Source of the DNA: Stieleria varia | Lineage (GTDB): Bacteria; Planctomycetota; Planctomycetia; Pirellulales; Pirellulaceae | DNA: 64,000 nucleotides | Direction of reading: 5' to 3' | Assembly (NCBI RefSeq): GCF_038443385.1 | Contig: NZ_CP151726.1 | Location: 5,580,001 to 5,644,000, forward strand | In this document: in pieces, positions 52,316-60,846 of the stretch | How positions within the stretch are numbered: the first letter of the stretch is position 1 | Layout: the number at the start of each line of letters is the position of its first letter | Made by a program: the position numbers and the translations under genes | The notes under the pieces: generated by a model | Told to the model about the DNA's origin: nothing | What the model saw: only the letters and a program-made list of their open reading frames with translations | Databases searched by the model: none

Positions 52316-53701
52316 ATGGGACGACGCAAACCGAACCCGCGACGCCGCGAGCGAGCTTCGCAGCCCGACGCCACAAGCACCAGTCGCCAGGACCAGATCC
52401 AAAAAAGCATCGCATTCTCATGGAGACGGATGCTGTCGCTGATCGCCATCCCGGCTGTGGTCGTGGCCGCCGTCGTCGCTTGGTTTATCAGCCAACCAAT
52501 CATCGCTGAGCGTTTCTCCAGAAAGGGAGACCAAGCGATCGAGAGCGGACTCTATGAACTTGCCGATTCATACTACCAACAAGCAGACTCGACTGACCAC
52601 AACGATGGCCGTTACAAGATCGCGCAAGCACGAGTGGCCAGAATGCAACGCCAATTTGGTCGCGCACGTGAGATCCTGCAGCAGGTTCGCTCCTTCGCTG
52701 CCAGAGACTCCGTGAAACGCGAAGCACTCCTGCTGGAGATCCAAGAGGGCAATGCGCGGCAGCACCATGAACAGTTTGGTGGCCTTTTGAATCAGTATCC
52801 CGATGACGTCGACTCCGTCTGGCATGCGTACGTGGAGGGTTTTGAAAACGAAGAGGCCATTGATTTAGCGTACAAGCTGGCTGAGTCTTGGATCAAGGAG
52901 CGGAGAGACAGTCCCCTGGCGCATCTCAAATACGCACAACTGGCACAAGACAGAACGGATCTGAGCACGGCCCAACGGCACTACCAAACCGCCCTGCGAC
53001 TTCAGCCAAATCAGCGTGACGCATGGGAAGGCCTGACCCAAGTCGCTTTGCTGAACTACGACTACCGCGACGCTTTGCAATACAGCGAGCAAGTATTGAG
53101 ATTCGATCCAGAGAATGTCGAAGCCAAATTGCACCGCGCCCAAAGCCTGACGATCTTGCAACGCGACGATGAAGCGATGAGCGAACTAGAGCATGTCCTC
53201 CGATTGCAAAGTGAGAACTTCTCTGCCCGGTTCGATCTTGCCAACTTGTTGATCAAACACGAACAGGCCGCAAAAGCGATCGCGGTGATGAAACCATTCG
53301 AGTCCGAATTCAACAACGACGTTGCAATCAATTACATGTTGGCGCTCGCCCACCAACAATTGGGCGACGACGATGCAGCGACACTGTTTCTACAGAAACA
53401 CTTGGACGGCGGAGAAGAGCTGAATCGTCTGGAGATGCTGATCGAGAACACGCCAGAACCACAGCGTGATTTCTCGTTCTGCAAGTCAGTCGGGATGAGC
53501 TATTTGCAGGTCAAATGGGATGCTGCTTTTCGCTGGCTCGATCAAGCCGCTGCGATGCAACCAGTCGACGCTGCGCTACAAAATGCACTTGCCGATTTCG
53601 CCCGCAAACGGGGTGACAAGGTGTTGGAGGCGAAGTATCGAGAGCAAGCCGAACTTGTCCGACGGATGCTCAATACCGAGCGAGCCGGACAAGTTCGTTG
53701 A
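52316..53701 (+). CDS. membrane-anchored TPR protein
   Basis: A 461-aa protein with a basic, polar N-terminus (MGRRKPNPRRRERASQ), one transmembrane helix at about 40-59 (SLIAIPAVVVAAVVAWFISQ) and tetratricopeptide repeats over the rest. Clear TPR-like units are GLYELADSYYQQAD, TDLSTAQRHYQTALRLQPNQRDAW, YDYRDALQYSEQVLRFDPENVEA and DDEAMSELEHVLRLQSENFSARF. By the positive-inside rule the repeats are outside the cytoplasm. It probably scaffolds other periplasmic proteins, and the nine-base spacing to the haem/FG-GAP gene points to that protein as a partner (inference). Confidence 0.9.
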   Translation: MGRRKPNPRRRERASQPDATSTSRQDQIQKSIAFSWRRMLSLIAIPAVVVAAVVAWFISQPIIAERFSRKGDQAIESGLYELADSYYQQADSTDHNDGRYKIAQARVARMQRQFGRAREILQQVRSFAARDSVKREALLLEIQEGNARQHHEQFGGLLNQYPDDVDSVWHAYVEGFENEEAIDLAYKLAESWIKERRDSPLAHLKYAQLAQDRTDLSTAQRHYQTALRLQPNQRDAWEGLTQVALLNYDYRDALQYSEQVLRFDPENVEAKLHRAQSLTILQRDDEAMSELEHVLRLQSENFSARFDLANLLIKHEQAAKAIAVMKPFESEFNNDVAINYMLALAHQQLGDDDAATLFLQKHLDGGEELNRLEMLIENTPEPQRDFSFCKSVGMSYLQVKWDAAFRWLDQAAAMQPVDAALQNALADFARKRGDKVLEAKYREQAELVRRMLNTERAGQVR

Positions 53702-53728
53702 TGATTCCAACGCAGCGTGTGCGTTCGG

Positions 53729-54823
53729 TTACGGAAGCTCGATCTGTTTCAGAGCCCAAGATCCGTCCGTTCCGGTCAGCAACACGGCGTGGTTTTCGTC
53801 CAAGCGGTCCATTTGCAAGACGTTGTCCAAGCCTGCGATCGTTTCAAAAGGCTGACCAGCAGTTCCACCGCCTTTGACAGGATCGGTCAGACCTTCTCGC
53901 TCGGAAATCCCATCTGTCGTGATTTTCATCACACCCCGAGCGGTGTTGTTCATCAAGACAAAGGTAGCTCCCCCTTTTTCGTAGACCACCATGTCGATCG
54001 GTTGGTTGCGATTGCCCAACTCAGCAACAGTGGTTCCCCGAACCTTTTCTTCGGCACCGAGTTTTGCGATCGGAAATCGAACCAGAGGTGTGCAAGTGAA
54101 CCCGGCCAGCAAAGTCGGCTCGCCACCGATTGACATTGGCACAAAGGTGCGAATCGTTGCGTCTTCCACTCGTCCGTGTGCGGCGTGAAAGATTTCCACA
54201 CTGGTCGTCACGGTGTTGTCGCCGAACGGATAGGGAAACTCCAGAACTTGCGATGGTGAATCCTTTGCTGCGACGCCCGTCACCAAGACTTTGCCGTCAA
54301 AGAATGCAACGTCGGTGATGGACTCGTCACGTGGGTTGCGAGTCCGACCGCGTTGAGTCACCGGTGCGTCCTTGGGTGCATTGGGCATCACCTTACGTGC
54401 ATGCTCGATTTGATCCAGATCCAACTCGCCGATCTTTCCGTCCTTACCGATGCGGACCAGCTTGGTCGCACCATCAGTGGAGATGCTGACGAACAGGTTA
54501 CCCGTTTCTGGATTGACGGCGATGTCACCTATCTTCAGTTCGCCGGACAGCTTCAACGCGTCGGTCAACGTGGCACCCAAGTTATCAAACTCAGGCAACT
54601 TGCCTTCACTGGCGACGTCTTCGGTATTGATTGCGTAGACCGTCGCGGCTTTCGGATCACCGAGCAACAAGACGCCCGAACCGGCAAACGTCATTGGTCC
54701 CATCGACTCCAGGACGACTTTTCCAGGCTTCAATCCCGGCATCGCGGCATGACTCGGCGTGGTCAAAATCGCTCCTGCCGCCACAGCGAGCAGTGCGGGG
54801 AAAATCAAAAGTGAACGCAGCAT
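53729..54823 (-). CDS. secreted protein, beta-propeller-like, function unknown
   Basis: A 364-aa protein with a signal peptide (LLIFPALLAVAAGAILTTPSHA, residues about 4-26). The mature part has repeated beta-strand patterns with NHL/SMP-30-like phrases (GDIAVNPETGNLFVSIS, LVRIGKDGKIGELDL, ITDVAFFDGKVLVTG, IDMVVYEKGGATFVLMN), suggesting a propeller. I see no catalytic motif that would identify it as a lactonase or similar enzyme. It faces the TPR gene tail to tail, with 27 bases between stops. Soluble and periplasmic is the most likely location. Confidence 0.75.
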   Translation of the reverse strand: MLRSLLIFPALLAVAAGAILTTPSHAAMPGLKPGKVVLESMGPMTFAGSGVLLLGDPKAATVYAINTEDVASEGKLPEFDNLGATLTDALKLSGELKIGDIAVNPETGNLFVSISTDGATKLVRIGKDGKIGELDLDQIEHARKVMPNAPKDAPVTQRGRTRNPRDESITDVAFFDGKVLVTGVAAKDSPSQVLEFPYPFGDNTVTTSVEIFHAAHGRVEDATIRTFVPMSIGGEPTLLAGFTCTPLVRFPIAKLGAEEKVRGTTVAELGNRNQPIDMVVYEKGGATFVLMNNTARGVMKITTDGISEREGLTDPVKGGGTAGQPFETIAGLDNVLQMDRLDENHAVLLTGTDGSWALKQIELP

Positions 54824-55229
54824 GGCAACACTCCGTCAAAGAATTTGTAAGGGGAAGGGATTCGTTGGAAACGAGACCAACAGGTCCGCCATTGTACGAG
54901 ATCCGCTCGCCTCTGTGCCGCAAATTTGACGTGAAGATTGCGATCGACTCGATGTTAGCTCTGACGAAAGCTTGCACCGAACATTTTTCGGGACAATTCA
55001 GTCGCCGTGGTGTTCACAGAACACCTGACTTCCAGGTGCCGTTTTATATTGCGTGAACAGCACGGCATTGGGCTAGATATTGCATGGGATGTCTGCCGCT
55101 ACAACGCAAGTGGTAGTCGTGAGCGCCCGGGCCTCGGTTGTTTGACCCGCAGCCGAAGGCGTAGGAGACGCTACCAACCGGTTTACCCCGCACAGTCAAT
55201 CGCCGCTTCCGCCTGATGCAATAGTCAGG
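54824..55229. other. gene-free region upstream of the secreted protein, before MITE copy 2
   Basis: It contains the promoter side of the 53729-54823 gene, the dispersed GTTTGACCC repeat (55138-55215) and a short ggctagatattgcat at about 55072 that resembles, but does not match, the end of the IS1380 element. No coding sequence is supported. Confidence 0.45.
55138..55215. repeat. dispersed GTTTGACCC repeat, copy 2
   Basis: The segment GTTTGACCCGCAGCCGAAGG.. GCGTAGGAGACGCTACC.. CCGCACAGTCAATCGCCGCTT matches the reverse complement of 34435-34534 over most of its length. In the 34-kb copy the outer parts (GTTTGACCCGTAGCC / GGCTGCGGGTCAAAC) form an inverted repeat; here the right outer part is missing, so this copy is truncated, just before MITE copy 2. 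Confidence 0.75.
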
Positions 55230-55362
55230 CTAGTGCATCGTCCAGTCTTGATTTTGGGGTTAGCCGTTTTGGCGTTAGCCACGGTTGAGTCGCGAAAACC
55301 GTGGCTAACGCCAAAACGGCTCATTTATCAAACCCACGTTCCAAGACTGGACGATGCACTAG
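55230..55362. mobile_element. CTAG-flanked palindromic MITE, copy 2
   Basis: It is bordered by CTAG at 55230-55233 and 55359-55362, with TGCATCGTCCAGTCTTG at the left end and its near-complement at the right end. The inner stem is a perfect 25 bp starting AGCCGTTTTGGCGTTAGCC. The right-hand CTAG contributes the TAG stop codon of the BBP7-like gene on the minus strand (TTC TAG). Non-coding. Confidence 0.9.
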
Positions 55363-56858
55363 AACCTGTACTCAAGACCGACATCCAAGCCGTGCGCGAT
55401 GAGATCCGTGTAGCGAAATTCAAATTCGGGTCGTGCACCCACGCTTGACTGCCCTGGATCCAACTGGCTCAAGTCGACTCCGGTGTCAATCTGCTCGGCA
55501 CTTCGAGCCAGTTTGCTCCAGTACAGGAACTGATAGCCGACAAATCCGTTGAGGCGGGGAAATAGCTGCAGTGTCAAACCGACGTCCATCTGAGGGACGA
55601 TCGCCAACTCGTGTCGGTCGAAGACTCCCGAGTTGGATGGCAATGCCAGCAAGCCGCCTGCGGTCGTTGCGGTGTCGGTGCCGCCACCGACCTGAGGAAC
55701 GCTCGATGTCGTTCGACCGGAAATGGCAACTTGGGAGTGACTGTCGCCCAATGCACACTGCAATCCCGCGTCGAGTGTCCAGCGATATCTTTTCCGACTG
55801 GTTCGGACACCGATCGCAACACCATGAAACTGATTGTCCGCACTGAACTCATCTGCCCCATCAATGGTTGTGCCGATCGCAAGCCCGCTGCCGTTGCCAA
55901 CGATCTGTTTGAAATCACGAATCCGCAACGAGTCGTCCAAGCCAAAGTACTGATACCCCAATGACGCATACAATCGCTGGTCGGAATCGTGAGCCACCAA
56001 ACGGTGAAACATCACTTCGGCACCTTCAAACGAAACAGACGAATCGACGCTCACATTCCCGGTGATTTCGCCCGGCTGACCCAACAAATCCGAGTTGGGG
56101 CCACCGAATCCTGGTTCCAAGCTAAAGAACGGACGAGCAAGAATCGGTGAGGACGAAGAATTGAATTGGTAGCTGTCGGTGTCCTCATCGATCTCCATGA
56201 AGGCGACGCTCCACCCTAGTTGGCCGGCACGATCAAACCAACGACCAAACTCAAACCTACCGCCGGATCGACTTTGATCACCAACGTCTTCTTGTCCCAG
56301 CAAGATGCTCGTTGTCGATAGCCCTAACACTCCGGCGTCCTCGCGTGCCGTTCCAGCCGGGCTGGACGTTACCAACGCTGGCAGATTCATGCCGCTCAAT
56401 CGCCAGTTCAGGTAACTGGCACGCACCCAATACTCTGGCAACACGCAGGCCACATGCCGACACGCTTGCTGGCAATGTTGATGGGTCGTGTGACGATGAT
56501 GGGATTCCAAGCCGTTGTGGCGATACACGGGATCGCCCAAGACGATCGGTGACTCGATCGCAATGTCCTCTGCAATGTCGTCATAGATAGGCTCCGCAAT
56601 CACCGGCCCGTTGTCGATGGTCTCATCCGCGATGGCTCCTTCCTTCCCCTCCACGACGGGGTCCGTCAAGGGAACTTTCTCGGCGTTATCGGGAACCGGA
56701 ATCATCTCTTGGGCCAAGACGACTTGATGAGACAGGATGGCGAGGAGCAATCCCATCAACACCATCATTGCCAAGCGACCCAGCGCAGCCTTGGCGATCG
56801 TAAACATTGCACCATGTCGCAGTAGCAATGGTGAAGGCACCGTTTCACTTTGTGGCAT
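55359..56858 (-). CDS. BBP7-like outer-membrane beta-barrel protein (paralogue 2)
   Basis: A 499-aa exported protein with a signal region (LAMMVLMGLLLAILSHQVVLAQ), a His/Cys-rich segment (HHRHTTHQHCQQACRHVAC, about 120-140) and a C-terminal two-thirds of alternating beta strands ending in an aromatic (GLEYRF), as expected of an outer-membrane barrel. Planctomycete BBP7 family hallmarks seen: a VRASYLNWRLSGMNLPALVTSSP-like opening, GVLGLSTTSILLG, SGGRFEFGRWFD and YQFLYWSKLARSAEQID. It starts 17 bases after its paralogue and is co-oriented. The start could be 56870, 56858 or 56807; 56858 is used without a strong RBS. The stop codon lies in the CTAG at the edge of MITE copy 2. Function unknown. 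Confidence 0.82.
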   Translation of the reverse strand: MPQSETVPSPLLLRHGAMFTIAKAALGRLAMMVLMGLLLAILSHQVVLAQEMIPVPDNAEKVPLTDPVVEGKEGAIADETIDNGPVIAEPIYDDIAEDIAIESPIVLGDPVYRHNGLESHHRHTTHQHCQQACRHVACVLPEYWVRASYLNWRLSGMNLPALVTSSPAGTAREDAGVLGLSTTSILLGQEDVGDQSRSGGRFEFGRWFDRAGQLGWSVAFMEIDEDTDSYQFNSSSSPILARPFFSLEPGFGGPNSDLLGQPGEITGNVSVDSSVSFEGAEVMFHRLVAHDSDQRLYASLGYQYFGLDDSLRIRDFKQIVGNGSGLAIGTTIDGADEFSADNQFHGVAIGVRTSRKRYRWTLDAGLQCALGDSHSQVAISGRTTSSVPQVGGGTDTATTAGGLLALPSNSGVFDRHELAIVPQMDVGLTLQLFPRLNGFVGYQFLYWSKLARSAEQIDTGVDLSQLDPGQSSVGARPEFEFRYTDLIAHGLDVGLEYRF

Positions 56859-56875
56859 GTTCAGTATCATCTCTA

Positions 56876-58486
56876 TCAAAAACTCAGATCCAAACCGAAA
56901 CGCAGTCCCTGTGTCCACAAATCGGTCAGGGCGACGGGAGAGCTGGGACGAGCCGCGCCGACCAGTCCACCGGGATCCAATTGGGTCAAATTGAGGCTCT
57001 CGTCGACTTGGTCGCCAGGCCGTGCCACGCGACTCCAGTACATGAATGTGTAACCCAGCGTGGCTTGCAACCGATCACTGAGGGCATAACCGAGTGTAAC
57101 TCCCAGTTCAGGGATAACAGCAAAGTCATCGCTGGTGTGATCACCAATGTTCGTGCTTTGGGCAAGCAGGCCCACGTTGGAAAGCGTGGTCACTGGCGGC
57201 GAACTCAGTTCTTGGAATTTCGCATTTCCGCTGATGCGTGACAATGAATGATTGTTTCCCAACGCAATCTTGGCGACGCTTTCCAGCGTCCATCTCAGGT
57301 GGCATCGCTTGGTCATGAAACCGAGCTGGAAGCCATCGAATCGATTTTCCGTTTCAAACTGATCGACTTCTGACAACGTGGTTCCGATCGGCAAGCCTAA
57401 CGCCGTGCCCGTCACCCGTTTGTGGTCCGCAAACCGCAACGACTCGTCCAGCTGGTTGTGTCGCCATCCGAGCACGAGATCAACCTCCAAGCCGCAATTG
57501 CGTCGAATCGCTCGGCGAAACAAGACTTCGACGCCCTGTAATTGCGACTTGGCCGTGATCGTCGCGTCTCCGACCAATTGGCCTGGAAAGGCAATCAGTT
57601 CTGAGTCCTGTGCCGTCACGCCGGACTCAATGTTGAAAAACGGCCTGGCCAGAATCGGAAACTGTTGACTGTCAAATTCGGATACCGACGTTTCGGTTTC
57701 CAACCCCGTGTAGATGACTTCGAATCCACGCGTCTGTTGCGGATCCAACCAGTAGTCAAACGTGAATCGTCCACCCGAGCGGTCGCTGTCAGGCATCTGC
57801 TCATTGCCCGCGATCACTCGCGTTGTTCCCAGCCCCAACACGCCTGCGTCGTTCAAGCTCGTGCCAGCGGAGCTGGTGGTGAGCAACGGCGGCACATCAA
57901 ATCCATTCATCCACCAGACCAAAGCTTCGTAGCGAATCGAAAAGTTCCTCAGGTCCCGGAATCGCCCGACTTGTCCGGGCAAATATTGACTGCCCGAGTA
58001 GCAATCAGGACAACCGTCGCACGACGATTCCACGCCACAACTAGCGAGATGAGCTCCGTCACAATCGCACGACGTGTGGCCAATGATCGGAGCGAAATAG
58101 CCCACGGTATCGATGGTCTTGCCCGGAAATGAAATCGGCTGCGTGTCCGCAGCTTGCGAAACCTGGCCTCGCTGTTCAGGCTCGTCATCAAATCCGTGGA
58201 ACGTCAGCATCTGGTCGGCAACGGCCGACGGAGATTGCGATTGCGGCTTGGTGCGTGACTTGTTTCGCCGAACCGGCTGACTGTCAGTGGAGGGGCGAGA
58301 GCCGGCCGGAGTGACGAGTCCCTCAATCTTGATACGTTGGCTCTCCAGCTGTTCGCGATCATCGACGAAACCGGATGCCCGCTGAGCATTTGCAGCAGGA
58401 ACGCTCACCCACGCACTGAAAAGACAGAACGCGAGAAGGGGGCCAACCCGTGCGAGTTTCAGGTGTTTCATGAGCAGCGGATCCAT
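56876..58486 (-). CDS. BBP7-like outer-membrane beta-barrel protein (paralogue 1)
   Basis: A 536-aa exported protein. ATG 58486 follows GAAGG and gives a signal peptide (RVGPLLAFCLFSAWVSVPAANAQ). A Cys-rich patch (CDCDGAHLASCGVESSCDGCPDC, about 140-163) precedes a barrel-like domain from about 180. It shares with the downstream paralogue the same landmarks in the same order: WWMNGFDVPPLLTTSSAGT, GVLGLGTTRVIAG, SGGRFTFDYWLD, ILARPFFNIESG, YTFMYWSRVARPGDQVD, and a C-terminal aromatic. Tandem duplication is the simplest explanation. It probably sits in the outer membrane. No transport substrate or enzymatic motif is apparent. Confidence 0.85.
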   Translation of the reverse strand: MDPLLMKHLKLARVGPLLAFCLFSAWVSVPAANAQRASGFVDDREQLESQRIKIEGLVTPAGSRPSTDSQPVRRNKSRTKPQSQSPSAVADQMLTFHGFDDEPEQRGQVSQAADTQPISFPGKTIDTVGYFAPIIGHTSCDCDGAHLASCGVESSCDGCPDCYSGSQYLPGQVGRFRDLRNFSIRYEALVWWMNGFDVPPLLTTSSAGTSLNDAGVLGLGTTRVIAGNEQMPDSDRSGGRFTFDYWLDPQQTRGFEVIYTGLETETSVSEFDSQQFPILARPFFNIESGVTAQDSELIAFPGQLVGDATITAKSQLQGVEVLFRRAIRRNCGLEVDLVLGWRHNQLDESLRFADHKRVTGTALGLPIGTTLSEVDQFETENRFDGFQLGFMTKRCHLRWTLESVAKIALGNNHSLSRISGNAKFQELSSPPVTTLSNVGLLAQSTNIGDHTSDDFAVIPELGVTLGYALSDRLQATLGYTFMYWSRVARPGDQVDESLNLTQLDPGGLVGAARPSSPVALTDLWTQGLRFGLDLSF

Positions 58487-58689
58487 TTCGCCTTCGTTCA
58501 AACCAGCACCGACACGTTGATCTGTCACCGTGTCCAATCAAAGTTGCGTCGTTCGTCGGGAGGCACTCCCCCCGCGAAATTCATCGATCTCGTTGAATTA
58601 CAAAAAGAAACGATGTCGATGCTAGTGCTTTACTTGAGCGAAACTGCCGCTTTTTTCAAAAAGAATTCTCGAGCGTGTCGAAAAACGAA

Positions 58690-58822
58690 CTAGTGCATCA
58701 TCCGGTCTTGATTTTAAGGTTAGCCGTTTTGGCGTTAGCCACGGTTGTGGCACGAAAACCGTGGCTAACGCCAAAACGGCTCATCTACCGAACCCACGTT
58801 CTAAGACTGGACGATGCACTAG
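58690..58822. mobile_element. CTAG-flanked palindromic MITE, copy 3, inserted in the matrixin gene
   Basis: It is bordered by CTAG at 58690-58693 and 58819-58822 and has the same termini and inner stem as copy 2, in the same orientation. It interrupts the 3' end of the metalloprotease gene: the present stop (58785-58787) is inside the element. Deleting the element with one CTAG restores an open frame that continues SSSFFDTLENSF and stops at TGA 58656-58658, so the insertion swapped the last 9 or so native residues for MITE-encoded ones. Confidence 0.92.
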
Positions 58823-60695
58823 AGGTGCCGTCTTCTTCGCTAAAGACGCTGTCCACCGCAGCCGAACGCGAACGGCTTGCCAGCAAGAACCTTCGTATCC
58901 CAAATTCCTTTCTCAGCGGTACCACGGACAGCGGTACCAAGGAAATTGGAGCGGTCACTTCTGCTGGTTCGCTGGCTGGTTCGCTGGCGAACTGGCTGGC
59001 AGCAATCGGCGGAACACGAATGGGCAGAGAAACGGAAACAGCGGTCGAAGTTTCGTTCGCCTCCGAGTCTTGCTCAGTTGCTTCGCCCGTCGACGCTTCG
59101 CCCGTGGAATCAACCGGCACGATGCTTGGTGCAACTGAATCCGTTGCCACCGGTTCAGGCAACTCAACACTCTCGATCGCCTCCGCTGAGATTTTGACTC
59201 TGTCTATTTTGGCTGGTGAAAGGACCGGCAAGGCGGTGGCTGGCGACGGAACCACATCAGGCGTCTGAACCGCGACAGACGCGGCAACAACCGACGTCTT
59301 GACGGAACCGACGATCACAAGCTCAGACCGCGATGACTCCGCCGCTACGGTACGCGTTGTCCCACGAGCGAGAAGCAAACGCCGCAGGCCACCACCGCTA
59401 GGGGTGTCGACGACCGTTGGACTGGTCTCCGTTGGACTGGTCTCCGGTTCCGCTGCATTGACCTCTGGAACAACCGGCGGCGCGGTGGTGTTCTCCACCA
59501 CATCCGGAATCGGAATGCCTTGCGATGGATTCGAATCGACCCCAGGTTCGGCTGTCGTCTCACTGGGCCCTTCATTGGGCCCTTCATTGGGGCTTTCAAC
59601 CGGTGTGATTGCGGGCGGGTCTTCCACCACGTCGACTTCAACGGGGCTGGGCACCGACGGGATCGTTACGGGATCGCGCGGAGCAGTAGGTGCGCCGGCT
59701 TTCGCGACCGCTTGCAGATGATAGGCACCCATGCCGAAAACATCATCGCTGGCTCCATCGACGGAGACGGTCAGCACTTGCCCTGGGGCAAGATTGGTTA
59801 AATCGACGGTCGCAACTCCGCCATACTCCGCGATCGCGCTGCCAAGCAAATTGCCCGACGCATCGAATACTTGCAACTTCGGTGCCAGCAAGCTCAGCTG
59901 CCGAGCATCGGCCGACAATGTAATACTGCCGGAGTTCTCCGGGACCACCAAATGATAGAAATCGACGTCCGCGTGCGAAGTCAAATCGGCACGAAAACGC
60001 AAGTCATCCGCGTTGTCCCAATCGATCCTTGACGCGGACGCATCGCTGTCATTGCGAAGGGTTTGATCAAACGAATCGTCCCGTCGTGCTCCGTAGAGAG
60101 CTTGGATGCCTAAGATATCGTCCTTAGGTAGCTCTTCGTAGTATCCGCCGGTGCGCATGACCGACTCGTTGGCGCGTGAGTGCAAGAGCCCGAGCGCGTG
60201 GCCGATCTCGTGCGTCAACAATGCGATCATTTCTTGCTCGTCCGCGCCATCGCGATCCGCGTTGATCGTCACGTGACCTCCCAAACCGCCGACCGGGCCT
60301 GATGCCCAGCCATCGGCAGGCCCATCAGGGACCGCGCCGAAGCGAATGTCGCCGTGGTCGTCGGTCAATTCGCGTACGGGCGCGCCATCATCATCGACAA
60401 GATGAAAATTCAGATTGCTGTGATTGGCCCACGTTTGAAATGCAATCGCAACATAACGCTGCCATTGATCGGTGGTGGACAGGCGATCGAAGGTTTGCCG
60501 CCAGACGCTGGTGACGTCTCTTTGGACGCCGTCATCCCATAGCGTCCCATCGGGCGCGACGCTGTAACTCAGATCGGTCTCTGGCCACGGCAAAGCGGTG
60601 ACGGCGTAGAGCATTGCTCGCTGCTCAAGCGATTCCAGTGACAAATGACGTCCGCGTCCACGCGAACGTGCGATTCTCTCGGTCTTCCGTGACAC
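58785..60695 (-). CDS. matrixin-type zinc metalloprotease with LEPR-XLL-like N-terminus and PPC-like domain
   Basis: A 636-aa exported protease. The basic N-terminus and LSLESLEQRAML (18-29) form a LEPR-XLL-like sorting signal. The catalytic domain (about 40-205) has the zinc motif HEIGHALGLLH at 162-172 and a Met-turn in SVMRTG (Met180), as in matrixins. A pre-peptidase C-terminal-like beta domain follows (about 240-330: VDFYHLVVPENSGSITLSA..). The rest is a Pro/Glu/Thr-rich tail with imperfect repeats (PNEGPNEGPSE, ETSPTETSPT, STGEASTGEATE). The start codon is GTG 60695. The C-terminus SASSSLRTWVR is encoded by the inserted MITE. It probably cleaves extracellular or cell-surface protein; the substrate is unknown. 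Confidence 0.88.
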   Translation of the reverse strand: MSRKTERIARSRGRGRHLSLESLEQRAMLYAVTALPWPETDLSYSVAPDGTLWDDGVQRDVTSVWRQTFDRLSTTDQWQRYVAIAFQTWANHSNLNFHLVDDDGAPVRELTDDHGDIRFGAVPDGPADGWASGPVGGLGGHVTINADRDGADEQEMIALLTHEIGHALGLLHSRANESVMRTGGYYEELPKDDILGIQALYGARRDDSFDQTLRNDSDASASRIDWDNADDLRFRADLTSHADVDFYHLVVPENSGSITLSADARQLSLLAPKLQVFDASGNLLGSAIAEYGGVATVDLTNLAPGQVLTVSVDGASDDVFGMGAYHLQAVAKAGAPTAPRDPVTIPSVPSPVEVDVVEDPPAITPVESPNEGPNEGPSETTAEPGVDSNPSQGIPIPDVVENTTAPPVVPEVNAAEPETSPTETSPTVVDTPSGGGLRRLLLARGTTRTVAAESSRSELVIVGSVKTSVVAASVAVQTPDVVPSPATALPVLSPAKIDRVKISAEAIESVELPEPVATDSVAPSIVPVDSTGEASTGEATEQDSEANETSTAVSVSLPIRVPPIAASQFASEPASEPAEVTAPISLVPLSVVPLRKEFGIRRFLLASRSRSAAVDSVFSEEDGTSSASSSLRTWVR

Positions 60696-60846
60696 GATGA
60701 TCGTCCGTGTGAGTTCGTTGACCCGGCGGCCTCATGCCGCTGGCGAATGTTTCACGAGTCTAGAGACGACACCGCCTCACCGAAAGATTGAATTCGACGA
60801 GCGAGGGCGTTTGCTATCATCGAAACACGCTGTGCAGCTCACTCGA

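Noticed and set aside
55068-55090. End of a second IS1380 copy
   Set aside because: Only about 12 bases resemble the IS terminus and there is no transposase or second end nearby.
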